Counted from the first letter of the stretch, positions 1 to 9,832 are shown. The stretch: DNA of 12,171 bases from an uncultured Sphingopyxis sp. (GCA_936933955.1 CAKZIN010000052.1:1-12171), one strand, 5' to 3'. A program made the numbers and translations. The notes: generated by a model from the letters alone, not told the origin.

Positions 1-754
1 GCGATGCGAGCCAGAACACCGCCAACGTCGCGAGCGCGGCAAAGCTCGCCAGCGAACGGACGTGCGCGACGATGGCCCGCATCGGGCCATGCCCCGACAG
101 CGCGGCAAAGCGCACCGCAGCGGCATCGACCGGGGTGAGCAGCAGCGCGGCGATGAAGCTCAGCGCGCCGACGAGGGCGAGCGCGCCCGCCCCCTCCCCC
201 GCCAGCGCCGCGACCGCGCTCACGCCCAGCGCGGCGAACAGTCCGGCGGCGGGGCGGTGCAGCAGCCGGGGGAGGCCGCGTAGCCGTGCGAGCAACCGCC
301 CCTCTCCCCGCCCGCCGACTAGCCGCCACGCCGCATGGCCGAGCAGCGCGCCAACGACGTAGCTGCCTGCAAACGACAGCAGCGCGTCGGGCCGCATGAG
401 CGCGACCGCCGCGCCCAGCGCCGCCAGCAGGCTCGCGTGGATGGCGAGGCCGAGCCTCGACCGCTCCCCCCGCCGCAGCGCATCGGCGGCGAGCGCGCCT
501 TCGCTTTCGTGAAAGCGCAGCCGTTGGTCGACCCGCCAGCCCGCAGCGGGGCCGATCAGGCTGCCGAGCGCGGACGCCGCCAGCGCTGCCGTCAGCGGCT
601 CCCACGGCGCCGCCAGCGAACGCCCGGCGAACAGCCCGCCGATGAGGACCAGCGCCAGGATCCCCCGGTCGGACCAACGCGCAAAGGTTGCGGCGGCGGC
701 GTTGCGCAGCAGCAGCGCATCGTGCCGCACCAGCCGCCCGCGGTGCCCGGTCAT
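1..754 (-). CDS. Multi-spanning integral membrane protein, unknown function (3' end outside window)
   Basis: The minus strand is open without a stop from a TAG at 793-791 to the left edge, giving 251 visible residues; the C-terminus is missing. I chose the ATG at 754-752 because AGAGG lies five bases upstream; an in-frame ATG at 781 has no ribosome site and only ten codons between it and the upstream stop. The product is very rich in Ala, Leu and Gly, with a short basic N-terminus. Hydrophobic stretches near residues 30-44, 52-70, 101-119, 124-145, 168-186, 188-208 and 233-251 suggest six or seven membrane helices, separated by Arg-rich loops (for example 92-100 and 147-160). No catalytic motif or ATP-binding site is visible. 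I do not recognise the family; a transporter permease subunit is possible, but nothing in the sequence shows it. It is divergent from rpsD, so it probably has its own promoter. Confidence 0.72.
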   Translation of the reverse strand, partial: MTGHRGRLVRHDALLLRNAAAATFARWSDRGILALVLIGGLFAGRSLAAPWEPLTAALAASALGSLIGPAAGWRVDQRLRFHESEGALAADALRRGERSRLGLAIHASLLAALGAAVALMRPDALLSFAGSYVVGALLGHAAWRLVGGRGEGRLLARLRGLPRLLHRPAAGLFAALGVSAVAALAGEGAGALALVGALSFIAALLLTPVDAAAVRFAALSGHGPMRAIVAHVRSLASFAALATLAVFWLAS

Positions 755-787
755 CTGCGCCTCTACCAAGGTGCCCCCCATGCGCGC

Positions 788-816
788 ACGCTAACCGGCT
801 TCGCGGAGAGTTTCCA
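788..816 (-). promoter_or_regulatory. Candidate promoter for the left membrane-protein gene
   Basis: On the minus strand TGGAAA (816-811) is followed after 17 bases by TAGCGT (793-788). Transcription would begin near 781, leaving a leader of about 27 bases before the ATG at 754. The same -10-like hexamer, TAGCGT, occurs in the candidate promoter of the M28 peptidase operon. Matches to the sigma-70 consensus are only moderate, so this is a weak prediction. Confidence 0.22.
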
Positions 817-916
817 CGCCGCGCTCACCGGCCACGGCACGCGGGCGCTACGTATCTAACCCATCACAAGAGCGACCGAGCGAGCGCCGGACGACCGCGC
901 GAGGATCGCCCCGACC

Positions 917-945
917 TTGACCTTGGCGCGCTCCTCCCCTAGTGG
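917..945 (+). promoter_or_regulatory. Candidate promoter for rpsD
   Basis: TTGACC at 917-922 is followed after exactly 17 bases by TAGTGG at 940-945. The -35 match is good and the -10 match is poor. If real, it would give a leader of about 130 bases in front of rpsD, long enough for translational control. No better pair was seen by eye in the gap. Confidence 0.27.
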
Positions 946-1048
946 CGCGCGCTTCCACACATGGACCCCGCACCCCGGTGAAGCGGTGGTCGCGTCGATG
1001 CTTTCGGGCGTCGGCGGGTGGCCCCGGGCTTGCCGTGCGCGCAATTCC

Positions 1049-1062
1049 GCGCCGCGCGGCGC
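1049..1062 (+). promoter_or_regulatory. GC palindrome in the rpsD leader
   Basis: GCGCCGCGCGGCGC is a perfect 14-base palindrome ending nine bases before the GGAG ribosome site (1072-1075). An alternative pairing joins GTGCGC (1035-1040) to GCGCAC (1059-1064). Either hairpin would sit directly upstream of the site of ribosome binding and could affect initiation. It could also be chance in such GC-rich DNA. Confidence 0.3.
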
Positions 1063-1081
1063 ACACACGATGGAGTGACAT

Positions 1082-1693
1082 ATGTCGAAGCGCCACAGCG
1101 CCAAGTACAAGATCGACCGCCGCCTCGGTGAAAATATCTGGGGCCGTCCCAAGAGCCCGGTCAACAAGCGCGAATATGGCCCCGGCCAGCATGGCCAGCG
1201 CCGCAAGAGCAAGGTCAGCGACTTCGGCATCCAGCTGCGCGCCAAGCAGAAGCTCAAGGGCTACTACGGCGACGTCACCGAAAAGCAGTTCAAGCGCGCC
1301 TATTCCGAAGCGTCGCGGATGAAGGGCGACACCAGCCAGAACCTGATCGGCCTGCTCGAGCGCCGCCTCGACGCGGTCGTCTATCGTTCGAAGTTCGCGC
1401 CGACCGTGTTCGCCGCGCGCCAGCTGGTGAGCCACGGCCACGTCTATGTGAACGGCACCCGCTGCAACATCGCCAGCCGCCAGATCCGCCCGGGCGATGA
1501 AGTGACGCTCGGCAAGAAGGCGCAGGAAATGGCGCTCGTCGCCGAAGCGCAGTCGCTGCCCGAGCGCGACCTCCCCGACTACATTGCGGTCGACGGGACG
1601 AAGGCGACCTTCACTCGCGTGCCGACGCTGGACGAAGTTCCCTATCCGGTGAAGATGGAACCGAACCTGGTGGTCGAGTTCTACTCGCGCTAA
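1082..1693 (+). CDS. rpsD: 30S ribosomal protein S4
   Basis: S4 binds 16S rRNA early in assembly of the small ribosomal subunit and helps decoding accuracy. The 203-residue product is full length for the bacterial family. It opens MSKRHSAKYKIDRR and ends in VEFYSR, both typical of alphaproteobacterial S4. The N-terminal domain (1 to about 92) has no cysteines, so this is the zinc-free form. The S4 RNA-binding domain runs from about residue 93 to 157 and includes RRLD, RQLVSHGHV and VNG. The ATG follows GGAG with a six-base spacer, so the start is secure. The gene stands alone and not in the large ribosomal operon, as is usual in this group, and is closed by a terminator at 1736-1777. Codon use matches its neighbours. 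Confidence 0.98.
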   Translation: MSKRHSAKYKIDRRLGENIWGRPKSPVNKREYGPGQHGQRRKSKVSDFGIQLRAKQKLKGYYGDVTEKQFKRAYSEASRMKGDTSQNLIGLLERRLDAVVYRSKFAPTVFAARQLVSHGHVYVNGTRCNIASRQIRPGDEVTLGKKAQEMALVAEAQSLPERDLPDYIAVDGTKATFTRVPTLDEVPYPVKMEPNLVVEFYSR

Positions 1694-1735
1694 GCAAACC
1701 AAATTCGCGCTGATCGCTCCGGCGATATCGGCGGA

Positions 1736-1777
1736 CGGAGGGCGGGACCGGCAACGGCTCCCGCCCTTCGCTTGTTT
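1736..1777 (+). terminator. rpsD: Intrinsic terminator of rpsD
   Basis: GGGCGGGA (1740-1747) pairs with TCCCGCCC (1759-1766). Inside, CCG (1748-1750) pairs with CGG (1755-1757) around a GCAA tetraloop, leaving one bulged C at 1758. The stem can be extended outward by four pairs to 1736 and 1770. A T-rich tail, TTGTTT, follows at 1772-1777. It lies 47 bases after the rpsD stop and separates it from the next operon. Confidence 0.82.
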
Positions 1778-1806
1778 GAGCGGCCCCGCATGCGGCGGTT
1801 CGCGCC

Positions 1807-1835
1807 TTGGCGCGGGCGGGGCGAGCGGCTAGCGT
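1807..1835 (+). promoter_or_regulatory. Candidate promoter of the peptidase / arginine operon
   Basis: TTGGCG at 1807-1812 and TAGCGT at 1830-1835 are separated by 17 bases, giving a predicted start near 1842 and a leader of about 26 bases before the ATG at 1868. It lies between the rpsD terminator and the first gene of the operon, which is where a promoter is required. The hexamers match consensus only in part. Confidence 0.27.
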
Positions 1836-1867
1836 GGCGCTTTCCCCTTGCCGTTGAGGTGTCCCCC

Positions 1868-3592
<1,725 letters not shown>

Positions 3593-3600
3593 CCCGCACC

Positions 3601-4581
3601 ATGGTGGTGACACTCGGTCCGGTCCCGGAGTGGGGACCGCAGGAGCTGCTGTGGATCGGCTTTCCCGCGATCCGCGCCGAATGGGGCGACGCGTTTGAAC
3701 CCGCGCGGGGGGAGATCGCCGCCTTCGCGCGCGCGGTGGCGGAAAGCGGGCAGCGCACGATCCTCCTCTGCAACAGCGAGGATGACGCGAGCGTCGCGCG
3801 GTGCCTCACCGGCGATGCGGTGGAGCTGCGGGTGGTGCAGATCGGCGATGTGTGGCTGCGCGATACCGGGCCGATCACGCGCGGTTCCGGCAGTGAGAGG
3901 CGCGCGCAGATCTTTGGCTTCAACGGCTGGGGCGGCAAATATCTCATGCCCGGCGACGCCGAGCTGGGGGAGCGGCTGGCGGCGCAGCACGACCTTCCCG
4001 CCGACCTCCACGATTGGGTGCTGGAGGGGGGTGCGATCGACTGGGACGGCGCTGGCGCGCTGGTGACCACCGAACAATGCCTGCTCAACCCCAACCGTAA
4101 CCCCGACCTGACGCGCGACGAGGTGGAGGCGCGGCTGCGCGAAGACCTGGGCGTGCGCGACATTCTGTGGCTGGGCGAAGGGCTGATCGCCGATCATACC
4201 GATGGGCACGTCGACAACCTCGCCCGCTGGGTCGCGCCGGGACGGCTGTTGCTGCCCGAACCGACAGGGGAGGACGACCCCAACGCCGCCATCTACGCCG
4301 ACGCCCGGGCGCGGGCGGAGGCGGCGGGGGTGGCGGTCGTCACCCTCCCCTCCCCCGGACGCTACGCCATCGACGGTGCGGTTTCGCCCGCGAGCCACAT
4401 GAACTTCGCGATCACCAATGCGCTGGTGGTCATGCCCGCCTATGGCACCGGCACGGACGATGCCGCAGCGGCGCGACTGGCAGAGCTGTTTCCTGACCGG
4501 CGCGTGCTGGCGCTTGCGGCGGAAGCGCTGCTCGCCGGCGGGGGCAGTTTCCACTGCTGCTCGATGCAGCTGCCGCGCTGA
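3601..4581 (+). CDS. Agmatine deiminase family protein (peptidyl-arginine/agmatine deiminase type pentein)
   Basis: Family members hydrolyse guanidine groups; agmatine deiminase turns agmatine into N-carbamoylputrescine and ammonia. The 326-residue protein has the whole pentein catalytic set: DVWLRDTGP (83-91), LEGGAID (141-147), HTDGHVD (199-205) and, at the C-terminus, GGGSFHCCSMQ with Cys319 as probable nucleophile. The N-terminus GPVPEW matches the usual family start, so the ATG at 3601 is reasonable although no good ribosome site precedes it; translation is probably coupled to the peptidase gene ending eight bases upstream. It is cytoplasmic, with no signal. The product is a little short for the family. 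Because it sits with astA and astB, and no N-carbamoylputrescine amidohydrolase (aguB) is nearby, its true substrate may be a different arginine derivative. The family call is firm; the agmatine specificity is not. Confidence 0.9.
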   Translation: MVVTLGPVPEWGPQELLWIGFPAIRAEWGDAFEPARGEIAAFARAVAESGQRTILLCNSEDDASVARCLTGDAVELRVVQIGDVWLRDTGPITRGSGSERRAQIFGFNGWGGKYLMPGDAELGERLAAQHDLPADLHDWVLEGGAIDWDGAGALVTTEQCLLNPNRNPDLTRDEVEARLREDLGVRDILWLGEGLIADHTDGHVDNLARWVAPGRLLLPEPTGEDDPNAAIYADARARAEAAGVAVVTLPSPGRYAIDGAVSPASHMNFAITNALVVMPAYGTGTDDAAAARLAELFPDRRVLALAAEALLAGGGSFHCCSMQLPR

Positions 4582-4595
4582 CGGGGGGCCGGGGG

Positions 4596-5816
4596 GTGTT
4601 AAGCGAACAGGAACGCGCGGCGTTGGCGGCGATCGACGGCGCGGCGATGCTATCCCACGTCGAGCGCTGGTGCGCGATCAACAGCGGTTCGGCGAACCTC
4701 GACGGGCTCGCGAGGATGGCCGACGTGCTCGGCGAGGCCTTTGCCGCCGCGCTGCCCGGCGAGGTCGAGCGCGTCGCTCCCGCGCCGGTCGAAATGCTGC
4801 GCGCCGACGGCACCACCGCCAGCGCGCGTGCGGGCGATCACCTCGTCCTGCGGGTGCGTCCGCGGGCGGAGCGGCGGGTGCTGCTGACCGGGCACATGGA
4901 CACGGTCTATCCCGCCGACCACCCGTTCCAGACGCTGCGCTGGGTCGAGCCGGGGGTGCTGAACGGCCCCGGCGTCGCGGACATGAAGGGCGGCATCGCG
5001 GTCATCCTCGCCGCGTTGCAGGCGATCGAAGCCGCGGGCGTCGGTGACGCGCTCGGCTACGATGTGCTGCTCAACAGCGACGAGGAGGTGGGGAGCGCGG
5101 GGTCAGCCCCGCTGATCCGCGAGCTCGCCGCGGGCAAGCTCGCCGCGCTGACCTTTGAGCCGGCGATGGACCGCGACGGAACGCTTGCCGCCGCGCGGCC
5201 GGGGAGCGGCAATTTCTCGTTCGAGGTGCGCGGGCGATCGGCGCACGCCGGGCGCAACCCGCACGATGGGCGCAACGCGCTGGTCGCCGCCGCCGACCTC
5301 GCGCTGCGGCTGAAGGCGGGGGTGCGCGACGGCCTTTCCATCAACCCCGCGCGGATCGACGGGGGGAGTCCCAACAACGTCGTCCCCGACCTCGCCATCC
5401 TGCGCGTCAACCTGCGCCCGCGCGGGCCCGCCGAACTCGACGCGGCGGAGGCGCTGATCGCCGACGCGCTCGTTCACGTTGCGGCGGAGCATCAGGTGCT
5501 GATCACCCGCCACGGCGGCTGGGGGCGCCCGCCCAAGCCCGTCACGGCGGAGGCGGAGCGGCTCTACACGCTGGTGGAGCGCGCGGGCGCCGACCTTGGC
5601 CTCGAGATCGCTCGGGCGGACAGCGGCGGGGTATGCGACGGCAACAACATCGCCGCTTGCGGAGTGCCGGTGATCGACACCATGGGGGTGCGCGGCGGGG
5701 CGATCCATTCGCCCGAGGAATATCTCATCACCGACAGCCTCTCCGAACGCGCGGGGCTGGCGGCGGTGACGCTGCTGCGGCTGGCAAAGGACGGCCTGAA
5801 CGGGGGACAGCTTTGA
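4596..5816 (+). CDS. M20-family zinc hydrolase (carboxypeptidase G2 / ArgE-like)
   Basis: M20 enzymes are cytoplasmic two-zinc hydrolases that cut peptide or N-acyl bonds, as in glutamate carboxypeptidase, ArgE and DapE. The 406-residue product shows His100 and Asp102 (GHMDTVYP), bridging Asp129 (GVADMKGG), the base/ligand Glu163-Glu164 (SDEEVGS), Glu188 (FEPAMD) and His371 (AIHSPEE). The inserted dimerisation domain spans about 203-310 and carries RSAHAG (214-219). The start is taken as GTG at 4596, fourteen bases after the deiminase stop; the preceding sequence is two runs of six G and not a standard ribosome site. The 3' end overlaps astA by four bases. That tight link to astA suggests action on an intermediate of arginine catabolism, possibly N-succinyl compounds, replacing AstE, which belongs to an unrelated family. 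This role is inference only. Confidence 0.9.
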   Translation: MLSEQERAALAAIDGAAMLSHVERWCAINSGSANLDGLARMADVLGEAFAAALPGEVERVAPAPVEMLRADGTTASARAGDHLVLRVRPRAERRVLLTGHMDTVYPADHPFQTLRWVEPGVLNGPGVADMKGGIAVILAALQAIEAAGVGDALGYDVLLNSDEEVGSAGSAPLIRELAAGKLAALTFEPAMDRDGTLAAARPGSGNFSFEVRGRSAHAGRNPHDGRNALVAAADLALRLKAGVRDGLSINPARIDGGSPNNVVPDLAILRVNLRPRGPAELDAAEALIADALVHVAAEHQVLITRHGGWGRPPKPVTAEAERLYTLVERAGADLGLEIARADSGGVCDGNNIAACGVPVIDTMGVRGGAIHSPEEYLITDSLSERAGLAAVTLLRLAKDGLNGGQL

Positions 5817-6829
5817 GTTTCGTGATCCGCGCCGCGTCGCGCGCCGACCTGCAACCGATGTACGAGATGGCGAAGCTGACCGGCGGCGGTTTCACCAACC
5901 TGCCCCCCGATCGCAAGGCGCTGTCGGCTAAGCTCGAACGCGCAGAGGCCGCCTTCGCCGCGCGCGACGACGGCCCGGAAGACCGCCGCTTCGTGCTGAT
6001 GCTCGAACATGCGCCGAGCGGCGACATTCGCGGCACGTGCCAGATCTTCACCCGCGTCGGGGTCGACTGGCCGTTCTATTCCTATCGCATCGGGTCGATC
6101 AGCCAGCACAGCAAGGAGCTCGGCCGCACCTTCCGCGCGGATACGCTGAGCCTCGTCACCGACCTCGAAGGCGCAAGCGAGGTGGGCGGGCTGTTCCTCC
6201 ACCCGCATGAGCGCGCGGGCGGGCTCGGGCTGTTGCTCGCCCGGTCGCGCTATCTGTTCATCCGCGCGCACCGGGCGATGTTCGCCGACCGCGTCCTCGC
6301 CGAGCTGCGCGGGGTGATCGACGATTCGGGCGGCTCCCCCTTCTGGGACGGCGTCGCGGGCAAGTTCTTTGGCATGACCTTTCAGGAAGCGGACACCTTC
6401 AACGCGCTCCACGGCAATCAATTCATCGCCGACCTGATGCCCAAGCACCCCGTCTACGTCGCGATGCTGAGCGAAGGCGCGCGCCATGTGATCGGCCTCC
6501 CCCACCCCAGCGGGCGCGCGGCGATGCGGATGCTGGAGAATGAGGGGTTCGCGTTCGAAAACTATGTCGACATCTTTGACGGCGGGCCGACCATGACCGC
6601 GCAGACCGACCGCGTGCGCTCCATCGCCCACGCGCGCGATGCAAAGGTTGCCTGCGTCGGCGAAGGCGCGAACGCCACCCGCGCGCTGATCGCCTGCGGC
6701 CGCTGGGGCGAGTTTCGCTGCACGATCGGCATGGTAAGCGATGGCGCGGAGGGCGTTGCGCTCGACGAGGCGGCGGCGGTGGCGCTGGGGGTCGAAGCGG
6801 GCAGCGACGTGCAGTGGATCGCCGCGTGA
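5813..6829 (+). CDS. astA: Arginine N-succinyltransferase
   Basis: AstA transfers succinate from succinyl-CoA to the alpha-amino group of arginine, the first step of the ammonia-producing arginine succinyltransferase pathway in the cytoplasm. The 338-residue product is close to the E. coli length of about 344. Family hallmarks are visible: LTGGGFTNLP (22-31), SKELGR (100-105), GLFLHP (126-131), the LRGVID..GGSPFWDG block (165-180), ADLMPKHPVY (206-215), and NYVDIFDGGPT (250-260). The start is TTG at 5813, which gives a TTGA overlap with the upstream stop and has GGGGA about six bases before it; the residues that follow, SFVIRAA, match the family N-terminus, whereas the frame upstream of this point is shadow sequence. 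A GTG at 5822 is an alternative. It overlaps astB by four bases (GTGA), so translation is probably coupled. Confidence 0.96.
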   Translation: MSFVIRAASRADLQPMYEMAKLTGGGFTNLPPDRKALSAKLERAEAAFAARDDGPEDRRFVLMLEHAPSGDIRGTCQIFTRVGVDWPFYSYRIGSISQHSKELGRTFRADTLSLVTDLEGASEVGGLFLHPHERAGGLGLLLARSRYLFIRAHRAMFADRVLAELRGVIDDSGGSPFWDGVAGKFFGMTFQEADTFNALHGNQFIADLMPKHPVYVAMLSEGARHVIGLPHPSGRAAMRMLENEGFAFENYVDIFDGGPTMTAQTDRVRSIAHARDAKVACVGEGANATRALIACGRWGEFRCTIGMVSDGAEGVALDEAAAVALGVEAGSDVQWIAA

Positions 6830-8088
6830 CCGTCACCGAAATCAACTTCGACGGCATCATCGGGCCGAGCCACAATTATGCCGGGCTGTCGCGCGGCAAT
6901 ATCGCGTCGGCGAACAATGCGGGGGCCACCTCGCACCCGCGCGCGGCGGCGTTGCAGGGCCTCGCCAAGATGCGCAGCGTGATGGCGCTGGGCGTGCCGC
7001 AGGGCTGGTTCATGCCGCTCGACCGACCCAATGCGCGCTGGCTGGAGGCGCTTGGGACGAACGTTGCGGAGGCGGAGCCGCACCTGCGCGCGGCGGCGTT
7101 CAGCGCCTCCTCCATGTGGGCGGCGAACGCGGCGACGGTCAGCCCCGCGCCCGACGCCGACGATGGGCGCTGCCACCTGACCGTCGCGAACCTCGTCACC
7201 ATGCCGCACCGCAGCCACGAATGGCGCGGCACGTTAGCCCAGCTGCGGCTCGCCTTCGCGCACGATGCGTTCGCGGTGCACGATCCCATCGCCCCGCCCT
7301 TCGGCGACGAGGGCGCGGCGAACCACATGCGGCTCGCGCCGTCGCATGGTGAGGCGGGGGTGGAGATCTTCGTCTATGGCCGCGACGGCGGCGGCTTTCC
7401 CGCGCGCCAGCATCGTGAGGCGAGCGCCGCAGTTGCGCGCCGCCACCGCCTCGACCCCGCGCGCACCCTGCTGATCGAGCAGGCGCCGCGCGCCATCGCC
7501 GCGGGCGCGTTCCACAACGATGTCGTCGCGGTGGCCAACGGCCCCGTCCTCCTCGCCCACGAAGCCGCCTTCGCCGACCGCGACGCCGCCATAGCCGCGA
7601 TGCGCGCCGCCGCGCCGTTCATGGAGCTGGTCGAGGTGAGCGAGGCGGAGGTGCCGCTCGCCGACGCGATCCGCGGCTACCTCTTCAACGGGCAGCTTAT
7701 CACGCGCCCCGGCGGCGGCATGGCGCTGGTTATCCCGACCGAGGCGGCGGACACCCCCTCCATCGCGCGCTGGGCGGAGCGCGTGCTCGCGCGCAACGGC
7801 CCGATCCGCGATGTGCTGCCGGTCGACGTGCGCCAGTCGATGGCCAACGGCGGCGGCCCCGCCTGCCTTCGCCTGCGCGTCGTCGCCGACCTAGCGAGCG
7901 TGGATCCGCGCTTTATCGTCGACGAACAGAAGCTTGCGACGGCGGAAGCCATCGTCGCCGCGCACTGGCCTGAGAGCATCGCCCCCGCCGACCTTGCCCA
8001 GCCCGCCCTGATCGAACAGGTGCGGTCCGCGCGCGCGGCGCTGCTCGACGCACTGGATCTGGGCGATCTGGCCGAAGAACGTAGTTAA
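6826..8088 (+). CDS. astB: N-succinylarginine dihydrolase
   Basis: AstB converts N2-succinylarginine to N2-succinylornithine, two ammonia and CO2, the second step of the arginine succinyltransferase pathway. It is a pentein-fold enzyme. The 420-residue product aligns closely by eye with E. coli AstB throughout: EINFDGIIGPSHNYAGLS at the N-terminus, MWAANAATVSP (97-107), GDEGAANH (160-167), GAFHNDVVAV (227-236), YLFNGQLI (285-292) and SMANGGGPACLRLRV (338-352). The catalytic triad of the family is present as Glu162, His230 and Cys347. The start is taken as GTG at 6826, which overlaps the astA stop and agrees with the family N-terminus; an in-frame GTG at 6814 would add four residues. Neither has a strong ribosome site, so coupling to astA is likely. 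Confidence 0.97.
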   Translation: MTVTEINFDGIIGPSHNYAGLSRGNIASANNAGATSHPRAAALQGLAKMRSVMALGVPQGWFMPLDRPNARWLEALGTNVAEAEPHLRAAAFSASSMWAANAATVSPAPDADDGRCHLTVANLVTMPHRSHEWRGTLAQLRLAFAHDAFAVHDPIAPPFGDEGAANHMRLAPSHGEAGVEIFVYGRDGGGFPARQHREASAAVARRHRLDPARTLLIEQAPRAIAAGAFHNDVVAVANGPVLLAHEAAFADRDAAIAAMRAAAPFMELVEVSEAEVPLADAIRGYLFNGQLITRPGGGMALVIPTEAADTPSIARWAERVLARNGPIRDVLPVDVRQSMANGGGPACLRLRVVADLASVDPRFIVDEQKLATAEAIVAAHWPESIAPADLAQPALIEQVRSARAALLDALDLGDLAEERS

Positions 8089-8123
8089 CGCGCTTTCAAC
8101 CTTTGCGCCGCGGCGGCACTCCA

Positions 8124-8363
8124 ATGCCCATGTCGCGCATCAAACGCCTGTTCCAGATTCGCACCCGGCTCGATGCCTGCCTGATCATCTACGCGCTGGC
8201 GCTGGGCGTGGTGGAGCGCGGGCTCCACTATCTCCAGCAGTTCCCCGGCTACGGCGGCTGGCTGCTGTTCGCGGCGTGCACCGGCTCGGTGTTCCTCGCC
8301 GGCGCCAAGATCTTCGACTGCCTGCGCTACGAAGCCGCCGAGCGCGAGCGCGCCGCGGCCTAG
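8124..8363 (+). CDS. Small two-helix membrane protein, conserved hypothetical
   Basis: The 79-residue product has a basic N-terminus (MSRIKRLFQIRTR), a hydrophobic segment at about 17-32, a short polar hairpin (VERGLHYLQQFPGYGG), a second hydrophobic segment at about 44-62, and a charged tail. This predicts two membrane helices with both ends in the cytoplasm. It resembles small hypothetical proteins I recall from sphingomonads, but I cannot name a family or function. Starts at 8124 and 8130 are both possible (MPMSR or MSRIK), neither with a clear ribosome site. It begins 35 bases after astB in the same direction and so is probably the last gene of the operon. Its stop codon is one base from the sdaA stop on the other strand. 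Confidence 0.75.
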   Translation: MPMSRIKRLFQIRTRLDACLIIYALALGVVERGLHYLQQFPGYGGWLLFAACTGSVFLAGAKIFDCLRYEAAERERAAA

Positions 8364-8364
8364 A

Positions 8365-9738
<1,374 letters not shown>

Positions 9739-9750
9739 GGCCCTGCCGTA

Positions 9751-9772
9751 GCGCAAATGTTTGCGCTCGCAA
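9751..9772 (-). promoter_or_regulatory. Overlapping palindromes upstream of sdaA, candidate operator
   Basis: GCGCAAATGTTTGCGC (9751-9766) is a 7-base perfect inverted repeat with a 2-base centre. Overlapping it, TTGCGCTCGCAA (9761-9772) is a second inverted repeat with arms TTGCG and CGCAA. Together they make three alternating half-sites within 22 bases, ending 12 bases before the sdaA ATG. A weak TTGCGA (9772-9767) and TACGGC (9750-9745) could be promoter hexamers with the palindrome between them, a layout expected for a repressor. The regulator is unknown. Confidence 0.5.
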
Positions 9773-9832
9773 CTGTCGAGTGCGGGCGCGGCTGTGTGTT
9801 GGGGGGTGGGGGGCTAACGCGGAAGTCCCATA

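Larger units (their letters stand above)
755..1081. other. Divergent intergenic region between membrane-protein gene and rpsD
   Basis: This 327-base stretch separates two divergent genes. It holds weak candidate promoters in both directions and a GC-rich palindrome just before the rpsD ribosome site. Open frames cross it on both strands, but they are Arg/Ala/Pro-rich, lack ribosome sites, overlap rpsD out of frame and look like high-GC shadows. No RNA gene was recognised. Confidence 0.6.

Noticed and set aside
335..859. 174-codon plus-strand frame within the left membrane-protein gene
   Set aside because: Composition dominated by Arg, Gln and Pro with no hydrophobic core. The minus-strand frame has a ribosome site and a coherent membrane topology and explains the region better.
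942..1322. 126-codon plus-strand frame overlapping the rpsD start
   Set aside because: Ser/Arg/Ala-rich, lacks a ribosome site and overlaps rpsD out of frame.
848..1702. 284-codon minus-strand frame spanning rpsD and its upstream region
   Set aside because: It is antisense to rpsD, a certain gene, and has no family similarity that I can see.
5564..6631. 355-codon minus-strand frame opposite the end of the M20 gene and astA
   Set aside because: It crosses two well-supported genes and shows no domain; shadow of GC-rich coding.
9800..9813. Two G-runs (GGGGGG T GGGGGG) as a G-quadruplex
   Set aside because: Only two long runs separated by one base. A quadruplex would need each run to fold twice, and no conserved role is visible.
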